Part shown: positions 1 through 6,954 of the stretch, piece after piece
How the letters are laid out: the number at the start of each line of letters is the position of its first letter
How positions within the stretch are numbered: the stretch's first letter is position 1
IMG/VR virus record: IMGVR_UViG_3300013111_000681
Location: 1-20,025 of that record
Length of the DNA: 20,025 nucleotides
Direction: 5' to 3' (one strand)
Source: a virus
Position numbers and translations under genes: made by a program
Notes under the pieces: model-generated
What the model saw: only the letters and a program-made list of their open reading frames with translations
What the model was told of the DNA's origin: nothing
Database searches by the model: none

Positions 1-211
1 CTTGGTTAGCTTTGGAGAAAATAGGATAAGTTTGTACAAATACAATTCTTAGTATAACTGTATCTATTCCCACCCAACTCTCCCTTTAATTATATCAGTA
101 ATATCTGGGTTGTATATTAAAAAATGTAATTGTTCGTTATCACTCACAAACATAAAAAATATTAATACAATATTCTAATACACGGTATTATCTGTTAGAG
201 GTGATCTGTTA
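1..211. other. Leader region with no assignable gene
   Basis: No convincing gene is visible here. One plus-strand frame ends at the TAA at 27-29 after eight codons and another at the TAG at 50-52, so the tail of an upstream gene could lie here, but neither tail is recognisable. On the minus strand a GTG at 73-71 follows a well-placed GGAG (83-80) and stays open for 24 codons to the window edge, so a divergent gene starting here is also possible. Choosing between these needs sequence left of the window. The rest is very AT-rich and holds the promoter candidate listed separately. Confidence 0.4.
143..171 (+). promoter_or_regulatory. Candidate sigma70-type promoter for the first glycosyltransferase gene
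   Basis: CTCACA at 143-148 matches four of six bases of the -35 consensus. It is followed by a 17-base spacer and TACAAT at 166-171, which matches five of six of the -10 consensus. Transcription would start near 178, about 34 bases before the ATG at 212, leaving room for the AGAGGTGAT ribosome binding site at 197-205. In DNA this AT-rich such matches arise by chance, so this is a candidate only. Confidence 0.35.
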
Positions 212-2089
212 ATGAAAAGTCCTTTTAATCAAATAACTATCAAAGATAATACTGAAATAGTGTTAGTCTCTGATCTGTTCTCTATAGATATTAATGGTGG
301 AGCGGAACTTACTACTGAATCTCTTTTTGAAAATAGTGAATATAATATACAAAGAATTTATTCTAAAGATCTGAATATTGATCTTTTAAAAGAAGGTCAT
401 AAAAAATTCTGGATCTTTACTAATTTTGCTTATATTAACCTAAATTTGATACCTACTATTATTGCGAATTTAAAATATTCAGTTATTGAATATGATTATA
501 AGTTCTGTAAATATCGATCCGTTGATAAACATAATCATTATGATGATATCGAGTGTTCATGTCATGAAGAACAACATGGACAGTTAGTTTCTACATTTTA
601 TTACGGAGCTAAGTCACTGTGGTATATGTCTGAAAGGCAAAGGTCAGTATATGAAACTAGGTTTCCTTTCTTAAAAGACACAAATAACTTTGTTTTATCT
701 TCAGTTTTCTCTACTTCGTTTTTTAATGAAATATCTGGACTATCAAAAAATAAAAAGAATGAAAAATATCTGATCCTAAACTCACAAAGTTGGATTAAAT
801 CACCCCAAACAGCTATTAACTGGTGTAAAGAAAACAATAAAGAATATGAACTAATTTCAGGTCTCACAAGCTCTCAGTTTTTAACAAAGCTTTCTAAATC
901 AAGGGGTATCGTATATAAGCCCTTAGGGCATGATACATGTCCGAGAATGATTATTGAAGCAAAGTTACTTGGCTGTGACCTCGAAATAAATGAAAATATT
1001 CAACATAAAAACGAAGAATGGTTCTCTGGGTCAAATAGTAAGATGATCAAATATTTGAAAAATCGTCCAAGCGTATTCTGGGAAGAAATAACAAAAAACA
1101 TAAAATCGCCAACAATATCTGGTTATACTACAACTTATAACTGTATTGAACAAAAGTACCCCTTTGAACAATCAATATTGTCCCTGGTTGCATTCTGCGA
1201 CCAAGTTGTTGTTGTTGATGGTGGTTCTAATGACGGGACACTTGAAGTACTCCAGAAGTTGTCTAAGCTTCACGAAACCATATCGATCCACTTACTCCCT
1301 AAGGATTGGACTGAAACAAGATTCGCAGTCTTTGACGGGGCTCAAAAAGCTGCTGCCAGAAAACTCTGCACGTCTGATTTCTGTTGGCAGCAAGATGTAG
1401 ATGAGATAGTTCACGAAGACGATGGACAAAAAATAAAGAACCTAGTAGAGAATTTTCCAAACACCACTGACTTAGTAGCCCTTCCTGTAGTAGAATATTG
1501 GGGTGGATATGACAAAGTCCGTGTCGACGTCAATCCCTGGAAATGGAGACTAAGTAAAAACAAAGAATACATAACACACGGAATACCAGCACATTTAAGA
1601 GAATATGACGAAAATGGCGAATTATTCTCAAAACCCGGATCAGATGGGTGTGACTATATACGAACTGACAACGGAAACCCTATTCCATTTGGAAACTTTT
1701 ATACTCAAGATCTTCACGAAGTAAGAACCTTAGCACTTTCAGGAAACACAAAGGCTGTCAATGAATACCAAAAGGCTATCGAAAAAATAACATCAAATTA
1801 TCCTGGAGTTTATCACTATTCTTGGTTCGATCTTGAGAGAAAAATAAAGACTTACAAAAACTATTGGACAAAACACTGGCAGAGTATGTACAACATTACA
1901 CAAGAAGACACAGCTGAAAACAATATGTTCTTTGACAAACCCTGGTCTGAAGTATCTGACGAGGAAATATCGGATTTAGCTACAAAACTAAAAAATGAAA
2001 TGGGCGGCTGGATATTCCATCAAAAAATAAACTTCAACAGACCAACTCCGTCAATAAAGATTTGTAAAACACCAAAGTCTATGATATAG
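212..2089 (+). CDS. Two-domain glycosyltransferase (GT-B-like N-terminal half, GT2 C-terminal half)
   Basis: Likely transfers sugars from nucleotide-sugar donors in the infected cell's cytoplasm. Residues about 15-300 look like a degenerate GT-B/GT4 enzyme: a GGAELT motif near residue 30, and a PRMIIEAKLLGC segment with Glu249 where GT4 enzymes carry the donor-binding EX7E region. Residues about 305-560 are a GT-A family 2 domain: strand VVVV (332-335), then DGGSNDGT (336-343), and DVDE at 395-398 as the DXD-type metal/nucleotide-sugar site. The C-terminal 65 residues are unassigned. The ATG at 212 sits six bases after GGTGAT, a strong ribosome site. The acceptor is unknown. Nearby glycosyltransferases suggest a shared glycosylation pathway acting on virion protein or modified DNA (inference). 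G+C is about 25-30% in sampled N-terminal lines and up to 48% in the GT2 half, which hints at domain-level recombination. Confidence 0.8.
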   Translation: MKSPFNQITIKDNTEIVLVSDLFSIDINGGAELTTESLFENSEYNIQRIYSKDLNIDLLKEGHKKFWIFTNFAYINLNLIPTIIANLKYSVIEYDYKFCKYRSVDKHNHYDDIECSCHEEQHGQLVSTFYYGAKSLWYMSERQRSVYETRFPFLKDTNNFVLSSVFSTSFFNEISGLSKNKKNEKYLILNSQSWIKSPQTAINWCKENNKEYELISGLTSSQFLTKLSKSRGIVYKPLGHDTCPRMIIEAKLLGCDLEINENIQHKNEEWFSGSNSKMIKYLKNRPSVFWEEITKNIKSPTISGYTTTYNCIEQKYPFEQSILSLVAFCDQVVVVDGGSNDGTLEVLQKLSKLHETISIHLLPKDWTETRFAVFDGAQKAAARKLCTSDFCWQQDVDEIVHEDDGQKIKNLVENFPNTTDLVALPVVEYWGGYDKVRVDVNPWKWRLSKNKEYITHGIPAHLREYDENGELFSKPGSDGCDYIRTDNGNPIPFGNFYTQDLHEVRTLALSGNTKAVNEYQKAIEKITSNYPGVYHYSWFDLERKIKTYKNYWTKHWQSMYNITQEDTAENNMFFDKPWSEVSDEEISDLATKLKNEMGGWIFHQKINFNRPTPSIKICKTPKSMI

Positions 2090-2112
2090 TCTATTATAAA
2101 CAGGATTATAAA

Positions 2113-2961
2113 ATGAGTGAAGAAAAGTATTTATTACCAACGGGAAAACCACATGTATCATTCTCTGAGATAAAAGAGTGGGCAGAATGTTCTTGGCGTC
2201 ACAAACTGGCAAAGATTGACAAAATCGATATGTTCAAGCCCTCACCGTACCTTGGGTTTGGAACAGCAGTTCACGAAGGCTGCGAAAACATGCTCGAGGG
2301 AAAAGATCTCAATAAAGACAAACTACTCAATGACATTCGAGAAGACTTTAAGAAGCACGGGTTCGATGATCCTAAGTGGGTTGAACAACAGCCTGGTTGG
2401 TATAAAAAATCATCTGATGTCGGTGTTGAAAAATGGTGCGAATGGGCAGAGAATATGTGGAATGAAGTACCTGCTTATTTAGATAAGGAATTCCCGGGTT
2501 GGGAAACTGTAAAAGCTGAGGAGTATCTTTACGAACCAATCGAGAGTAAGCCTGTTAAATTTAAGGGTTTTGTTGACGCAATCATTAAAGTACCTAAAAA
2601 GCGCGGTGAAGGTTATATATATCATATTTTGGATTGGAAAACTGCCGGTGCTTATGGTTGGCGTAGAGATAAGAAGCAAGACTTTAAGCTTCAGGCTCAG
2701 CTTGTACTTTACAAACACTTTTACTCAATTAAATACGATATTGATTTAAAAGATATTCGTTGTGCATTTATTTTGCTTAAGAGAGGCGGAAAGATTGGAA
2801 ACATTGTTGATATAGTACCTGTTTCTGTAGGACCAAAGACATTAGCTAAAGGCGTTAAACTTATGAATAACATGATCCATGCAGTAATGAATGGCTTTGC
2901 TATGAAAAATAAAAATTCATGCCAATTTTGTCCTTATAAAGATACAACGCATTGTAAATAA
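2113..2961 (+). CDS. PD-(D/E)XK exonuclease with predicted Fe-S cluster (RecB/Cas4-like)
   Basis: Predicted metal-dependent DNA exonuclease of the RecB/Cas4 clan (PDDEXK_1 type). The active-site order is intact: His54 in GTAVHEG, Asp155 in GFVDA, Asp174-Trp-Lys176 in ILDWKTA, and Gln196-x3-Tyr200 in the QxxxY motif. Four cysteines fit the cluster ligands of Cas4 and AddB: Cys26 near the N-terminus, then Cys270, Cys273 and Cys281 at the extreme C-terminus. At 282 residues it is a stand-alone nuclease with no helicase domain. In phages such proteins are thought to act in DNA replication, recombination or host DNA breakdown; no Cas1 or Cas2 is present, so adaptation is not suggested. It starts 23 bases after the upstream gene with AGGA about eight bases before the ATG. 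The first half shares the raised G+C of the preceding GT2 domain. Confidence 0.85.
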   Translation: MSEEKYLLPTGKPHVSFSEIKEWAECSWRHKLAKIDKIDMFKPSPYLGFGTAVHEGCENMLEGKDLNKDKLLNDIREDFKKHGFDDPKWVEQQPGWYKKSSDVGVEKWCEWAENMWNEVPAYLDKEFPGWETVKAEEYLYEPIESKPVKFKGFVDAIIKVPKKRGEGYIYHILDWKTAGAYGWRRDKKQDFKLQAQLVLYKHFYSIKYDIDLKDIRCAFILLKRGGKIGNIVDIVPVSVGPKTLAKGVKLMNNMIHAVMNGFAMKNKNSCQFCPYKDTTHCK

Positions 2962-2988
2962 AAAAATATTTTAAATTATTATCATTTT

Positions 2989-2997
2989 TGATATAAT
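2989..2997 (+). promoter_or_regulatory. Candidate extended -10 promoter element TGATATAAT
   Basis: TG-A-TATAAT is a perfect extended -10 element in the 62-base gap after the nuclease gene, with no good -35 (the best-placed hexamer at 2969-2974 is TTTTAA). Transcription would begin near 3004, just ahead of the AGGTG at 3009-3013. It would drive the 28-codon frame and the two GT4 genes. The same nine bases recur at 6552-6560 ahead of another gene start. Confidence 0.45.
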
Positions 2998-3023
2998 GTT
3001 TCATGTTTAGGTGTATATAATAA

Positions 3024-3110
3024 ATGATTAATAAAGAATTCAAAGAAAATAAGTTGAAACTGCTTAGAATGACAGATAGACAAATTGAAAAAGATGGGTT
3101 TTTACAATGA
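3024..3110 (+). CDS. Small ORF, 28 residues, possible leader peptide
   Basis: A 28-codon frame starts at ATG 3024, ten bases after AGGTG, and ends in a TGA that overlaps the next gene's ATG in an ATGA (3107-3110). The product is highly charged and lysine-rich (begins MINKEFKENK, ends RQIEKDGFLQ), with no signal peptide or membrane segment. The ribosome site and stop-start overlap suggest it is translated and feeds ribosomes to the glycosyltransferase gene, which lacks a clear Shine-Dalgarno site of its own. It may therefore be a coupling leader rather than a functional protein. I do not recognise the sequence. Confidence 0.5.
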   Translation: MINKEFKENKLKLLRMTDRQIEKDGFLQ

Positions 3111-4345
3111 AGAAGAAAAAGATATTAGTATTATCTGATCATGCTCTTTCAACGTCAGGTGTCGGCACTCAAACACGTCATCTTATAAATGGACTGCTTC
3201 AGAAGAACGAATGGACTTTTAGACAGTTTGGCGCTGCCATGAAACATACTGATTATAAAACTGTAACAGTCCATGACGATTTTATAATTAAGCCAATTGA
3301 TGGTTTTGGAGACAGGAACCTTATTAGATTAACACTTGCAACAGAAAAACCTGATCTTATTTTTATTTTTACTGATCCAAGATTTTTTACATGGCTTTGG
3401 GAAATGGAAGATGAAATACATCAAGTTTGCCCAATTGCATATTGGCATGTATGGGACAACGCTCCTTATCCAAAATTTAATAAAACTCTTTATGAATCAA
3501 CAGACACAATTAATTGTCATTCATTTCTGACATATGAACTACTTTCAGATAATCTTCCTAATCATTCAAGAATTAATTTTATACCGCATGCTGTCCCAAA
3601 AGAACTCTTTTATAAACTTTCACAAGGTGAAATAAAAAATTATAAAAAAGCTATTCTTGGTAGCGATAGGGGAGATCATTTTGTAGCAATTTGGAATAAT
3701 AGAAATGCTCGCAGAAAACGCCCTGGTGATTTGCTAAATGCATGGAAACTATTTCTTGATAAAGTACCTAGTCGCGACGCAACATTAATAATGCATACTG
3801 ACCCCTTAGACAGTGAAGGCCCGAACCTGTATATATTGGCAGAAGAATTAGGAATCAAAAACAATGTATTCTTTTCAAGAGATCGCCTTGAATTTGATAA
3901 AATAAATATATTATACAATATTTCAGATGTCTGTGTTAACATAAGTTATGCCGAAGGATTTGGCCTTGCAACACTTGAAGCAATGCAAACAGGTACTCCA
4001 ATAATTGCAGCCAAAACCGGTGGGCTTACAAGGCAAGTTGTTGATCATCGTGATGGATCTGAGAATGGTATTGCAATCGATGTCAGCATTTCAACTTTGG
4101 CAGGTTCGCAACAGGTTCCATATATCTATGAGGATTATGTTGCCATTGAAGATGTTGCTACTGCAATTTTTGAGATATATTCTTATGACGAACAAACAAA
4201 AAACAAAATGTCAAAAAAAGTTATGGATTATGTTGATTCTGAATTTAATATTCAAACAACAGTCGATTTATGGCACAGTTCATTAAATAATACAATAGAC
4301 ACCTGGAAAAAAGATTATAAACCATGGGACATTACAACACTATGA
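3107..4345 (+). CDS. GT4-type glycosyltransferase
   Basis: A 412-residue GT-B fold glycosyltransferase, the usual size for group 1/GT4 enzymes. The N-terminal domain opens with a beta strand and glycine-rich loop (ILVLSDHALSTSGVGTQTRH), which belongs to the acceptor side. The C-terminal donor domain carries the EX7E pattern with Glu283 and Glu291 inside EGFGLATLE, followed by AMQTGTPIIAAKTGG, typical of nucleotide-sugar binding. It is expected to be a retaining enzyme acting in the cytoplasm; sugar and acceptor cannot be read from the sequence. Its ATG overlaps the stop of a 28-codon frame and its own stop overlaps the next gene's ATG (4342-4345), so three reading frames are chained by ATGA overlaps. 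No strong ribosome site precedes it, consistent with translational coupling. Confidence 0.85.
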   Translation: MKKKKILVLSDHALSTSGVGTQTRHLINGLLQKNEWTFRQFGAAMKHTDYKTVTVHDDFIIKPIDGFGDRNLIRLTLATEKPDLIFIFTDPRFFTWLWEMEDEIHQVCPIAYWHVWDNAPYPKFNKTLYESTDTINCHSFLTYELLSDNLPNHSRINFIPHAVPKELFYKLSQGEIKNYKKAILGSDRGDHFVAIWNNRNARRKRPGDLLNAWKLFLDKVPSRDATLIMHTDPLDSEGPNLYILAEELGIKNNVFFSRDRLEFDKINILYNISDVCVNISYAEGFGLATLEAMQTGTPIIAAKTGGLTRQVVDHRDGSENGIAIDVSISTLAGSQQVPYIYEDYVAIEDVATAIFEIYSYDEQTKNKMSKKVMDYVDSEFNIQTTVDLWHSSLNNTIDTWKKDYKPWDITTL

Positions 4346-5517
4346 ATAAAAAAAATGTAGTAATAAGGGCACCTCTTTTATCACAGTCTGGCTATGGCGT
4401 TCACTCTCGCCAGATTGCCAAGTGGCTTTTCACAAGAGTCGATTTTTCTACAACAACTCAGGTCGTAAATTGGGGTAATACACCTTGGCTTTTAAACCAT
4501 GATGCTGAAGATGGTCTTATAGGGCAAATTTTTGAGAGAACAAACACAGGAAGAAGTACTTTTGACATTTCATTTCAAGTGCAACTTCCTAATGAGTGGG
4601 ATCCAAAACTTGCAAAGTTTAATGTTGGTGTAACGGCTTTAGTCGAAACAGATAAATGTAATCCAGTGTGGATAAATAATATAAACCAAATGGATCTTGT
4701 AATTGTTCCATCTCAATTTGTTAAAAAAACAATTTATAATACTGGTATTGATGTCACAACAAAAATAGTTGTTGTTGGAGAATCATATCATGAATCAATT
4801 GATAAAGATATAGCACCTTTATTTCTTGATATTGACACAAAATTTAATTTTTTAGTATTTGGTCAATTTACAGGAATGACTCCGCAAACAGATAGAAAAA
4901 ATTTATTTAATACTATCAAATGGCTTTGTGAAGAGTTTAAAGATGAAAAAGACATTGGAATAGTATTTAAAACAAATTCCAGTCGTGGTACAAAAATTGA
5001 TAAAGGTATCACAATAAATCTGGTTAAAAAACTCATCAGTGAAGTTAGACAGTGTCAATATCCAAAAATTCATCTTCTTCATGGAAATATGTCACCTGGT
5101 GAAGTCGCGTCATTGTACACACATAAACAAATTAATGCACTTATCTCCGCTACTAGGGGTGAAGGTTTTGGATTACCTTTGCTAGAAGCCGCTGCATCAT
5201 CGCTTCCGATTATTGCGACGAATTGGTCAGGTCATCTTGATTTTTTGCAGTTAGGTAGCTTTATTGAGCTTGACTACAGATTAAATGAAGTAGATAAAAG
5301 AAAACTTGATAATCATATTTTTGTTCCTGGCGCAAAGTGGGCTGAGGTAAATGAAAAAGATTTTAAAAATAAAGTAAGAAATTTTTATAAAAATAGAAAA
5401 GGAATCCAGTCTAAATCAAATAAATTAGCGCAAAAAATTAAGCAAGACTATTCATTCGATGCTACAAAAATTCAGTATAACGAAATGACACTAAAAAATA
5501 TTTTACAAAATGATTGA
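4342..5517 (+). CDS. Second GT4-type glycosyltransferase
   Basis: A 391-residue GT-B/GT4 enzyme. The N-terminus (NKKNVVIRAPLLSQSGYGVH) is a standard first strand plus glycine loop. Glu274 and Glu282 form the EX7E pair in EGFGLPLLE, followed by AAASSLPIIATNWSGHLDFL in the donor-binding domain. I chose the ATG at 4342 because it overlaps the preceding stop as ATGA and puts the first beta strand right at the N-terminus. An in-frame ATG at 4324 would add six residues (MGHYNT) and overlap the upstream gene by 22 bases. The end overlaps the next gene by eight bases. Together with the other two transferases it probably builds or extends a glycan in successive steps (inference). It differs too much from its neighbour in the N-terminal half to be a recent duplicate. 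Confidence 0.85.
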   Translation: MNKKNVVIRAPLLSQSGYGVHSRQIAKWLFTRVDFSTTTQVVNWGNTPWLLNHDAEDGLIGQIFERTNTGRSTFDISFQVQLPNEWDPKLAKFNVGVTALVETDKCNPVWINNINQMDLVIVPSQFVKKTIYNTGIDVTTKIVVVGESYHESIDKDIAPLFLDIDTKFNFLVFGQFTGMTPQTDRKNLFNTIKWLCEEFKDEKDIGIVFKTNSSRGTKIDKGITINLVKKLISEVRQCQYPKIHLLHGNMSPGEVASLYTHKQINALISATRGEGFGLPLLEAAASSLPIIATNWSGHLDFLQLGSFIELDYRLNEVDKRKLDNHIFVPGAKWAEVNEKDFKNKVRNFYKNRKGIQSKSNKLAQKIKQDYSFDATKIQYNEMTLKNILQND

Positions 5518-5839
5518 TTTTATTTCACTTTATCATTTATATATTATAGGATTGTTAGTCTTGTTATGTGGTGTTTCTGTTTTTTTTATGATTAAGTTTG
5601 CACTTGTTGTTTTAAACACTGAACAAAAATTAACAGATATTTTAGACGCAATAGATGATGAATACACAGAAATTACAAAAGTTCTTGAGAAACCTGTGTT
5701 TTTTGACAGCGTCGAAATTAGACAAGTAATCGCTAGCATTGAAAATGTTAGGCACACATTTTTAAATATTTCAAATTATATCATTGAAGATTTTAAAGAC
5801 GAAAACAACGAAGAAAAAAATGAAAAGGTAAGCAATTGA
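5510..5839 (+). CDS. Small single-span membrane protein, function unknown
   Basis: A 109-residue protein with one strong hydrophobic helix at residues about 11-35 (rich in I, L, V and F). It is followed by a long acidic, probably helical cytoplasmic region containing LTDILDAIDDEYTEITKVLE and VFFDSVEIRQVIASIENVR, and a Lys/Glu/Asn-rich tail. No signal peptidase site is seen, so the helix probably anchors it in the inner membrane. Its ATG overlaps the upstream glycosyltransferase by eight bases and its TGA overlaps the TTG start proposed for the sigma factor (TTGA, 5836-5839), so it sits between the glycosylation genes and the transcription genes within one transcript. I cannot name a function; the heptad-like spacing in the soluble part allows a short coiled coil. 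Confidence 0.7.
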   Translation: MIDFISLYHLYIIGLLVLLCGVSVFFMIKFALVVLNTEQKLTDILDAIDDEYTEITKVLEKPVFFDSVEIRQVIASIENVRHTFLNISNYIIEDFKDENNEEKNEKVSN

Positions 5840-6570
5840 TAGTAAGACGACTCAAGCGACGAAGAGGAAAGCGTAAAGGTACGAAAATGTATTTTGGTCG
5901 TCCTGCGCATGATGCTATTTGTGAATTTCAAAATACAGAAAAACAGGAAGATAAACACGAGATTTATGTAACGAGGATTAAAAAACCATTCAATACACTC
6001 GTTGAAAATCTAATTTTTATTCACGGTTTCAGGTCACTTACAGGATCACATGAAGATCTAAAAAATGATTGTGTTACATTTTTATATGAGACAATTCACA
6101 AGTTCGACCCATCTAAAGGTTCAAAAGCATTTTCATATTTTAATGTTGTTGCAAAAAATTGGCTAATTATACAATCAAAGAAAAATACACGAGAGTTAAA
6201 GAGAGCCGTTTCGTTAGATGACACTGAAATATTAAGTTTTCGTGATAAACAGTTAATTGAAATGCATTCTATTGTTGACGCGCAAGATAAAGACATGCTT
6301 AATAAAAACTCACTTATTGATTTGTTTTTAATGCTAGAAGAAATAAAGCATCAGCTTGATGGTGAAAATGAAATACTGTGTATTAATGCAATAATAACAT
6401 TATTTGAAAAAATTGAAGAACTTGACTTTCTAAACAAAAGAGCAGTTTTTGTTTATTTGCGCGACCTGTCAGGATTAAATCCAAAACAATTGTCAGTTGC
6501 AATGTCTGCTATTCGGCGCCACTATCGCCTAATAAAGAAAGATGATAAATATGATATAATATTCTTATAA
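5836..6570 (+). CDS. 55: Late-transcription sigma factor, T4 gp55-like
   Basis: Resembles the T4 gp55 family, the divergent sigma factor that directs host RNA polymerase to phage late promoters. The key stretch is FDPSKGSKAFSYFNVVAKNW (residues about 90-110) followed by a basic segment KKNTRELKRAVSLDD. In gp55 the corresponding KYKNPHAYITQACFNAF region forms the conserved domain-2-like core that binds the beta' coiled coil and the -10 DNA. The extreme C-terminus, YDIIFL, is hydrophobic with an acidic lead-in, like the sliding-clamp-binding tail of gp55. The start is uncertain: TTG 5836 overlaps the preceding stop and has AAAAGGTA five bases upstream (244 residues), while ATG 5887 has AAAGGT six bases upstream and gives 227 residues without the Arg/Lys-rich lead. 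The baseplate operon downstream is a logical target. Confidence 0.75.
   Translation: MIVRRLKRRRGKRKGTKMYFGRPAHDAICEFQNTEKQEDKHEIYVTRIKKPFNTLVENLIFIHGFRSLTGSHEDLKNDCVTFLYETIHKFDPSKGSKAFSYFNVVAKNWLIIQSKKNTRELKRAVSLDDTEILSFRDKQLIEMHSIVDAQDKDMLNKNSLIDLFLMLEEIKHQLDGENEILCINAIITLFEKIEELDFLNKRAVFVYLRDLSGLNPKQLSVAMSAIRRHYRLIKKDDKYDIIFL
6552..6560 (+). promoter_or_regulatory. Second TGATATAAT element, possible promoter
   Basis: The same extended -10 nonamer found at 2989-2997 lies inside the last codons of the sigma factor gene, about 20 bases before the ATG at 6581. A start site near 6567 would leave a very short leader with the AAGGTAA ribosome site. It also encodes the Asp-Ile-Ile of the sigma factor's C-terminus, so the match may be a by-product of coding. 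Confidence 0.25.
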
Positions 6571-6580
6571 GGTAATAAGC

Positions 6581-6949
6581 ATGTCAAAATTAGATAAAAT
6601 TAATAAAGAGTTAACGAAAATTGATGATAAAAATAAAAAAGTCAAGCAGTTTGCTGATTTACTTGATTCAATAGACACATTAGAAGACAAACGTAAGTTT
6701 TTGTGGAAAGAAATATACGAAAATTCTATAAATGATAGAGAATGTGCAGCATTTCTTTTTGCAGATCTGTTTACAGACCTATCAGGCTCTGCTCAACATG
6801 CTGTTGCTGGAACAATTGCGGCAAAGTATCTTGAACGAATGAGCAAATCAAATGATCAGATTTTAAAACTTGCAGAATTAATATCAAAAGCTGAAGAACA
6901 AAGTGCCCAAATTAATCCAGATGATATTTATAATACAATTATGGAGTAA
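6581..6949 (+). CDS. Conserved-looking helical protein, function unknown
   Basis: A 122-residue soluble protein, with no signal peptide or membrane helix. The N-terminal 45 residues are Lys/Asp-rich and probably helical (INKELTKIDDKNKKVKQFAD). The middle, residues about 55-90, is less charged and Ala-rich (AAFLFADLFTDLSGSAQHAV), and the C-terminus is acidic, ending PDDIYNTIME. It begins ten bases after the sigma factor with AAGGTAA as ribosome site. Position and size (T4 gp33 is about 112 residues) make a late-transcription co-activator conceivable, but I see no sequence match to gp33 and the tail lacks the LDFLL-type clamp motif. A tail-assembly chaperone or small structural protein is equally possible. 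Confidence 0.6.
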   Translation: MSKLDKINKELTKIDDKNKKVKQFADLLDSIDTLEDKRKFLWKEIYENSINDRECAAFLFADLFTDLSGSAQHAVAGTIAAKYLERMSKSNDQILKLAELISKAEEQSAQINPDDIYNTIME

Positions 6950-6954
6950 TTTTT

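Noticed and set aside
1-73. Minus-strand GTG frame open to the left edge
   Set aside because: It has a good GGAG site but only 24 codons are visible and the protein is not recognisable, so it is mentioned in the leader entry and not called as a gene.
2113-2961. Cas4 of a CRISPR system
   Set aside because: The catalytic and Fe-S pattern fits Cas4, but no repeats, Cas1 or Cas2 are present. Stand-alone RecB/Cas4-like nucleases are common in phages.
2962-3023. Rho-independent terminator after the nuclease gene
   Set aside because: T-rich and A-rich runs are present but there is no GC-rich stem to form a hairpin.
4324-4341. Upstream ATG as the start of the second GT4 gene
   Set aside because: It adds six residues without family support and increases overlap, whereas ATG 4342 forms an ATGA overlap like those of neighbouring genes.
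6581-6949. Assignment as the gp33 late co-activator
   Set aside because: Only size and position agree. The C-terminal clamp and flap-binding motifs of gp33 are not visible.
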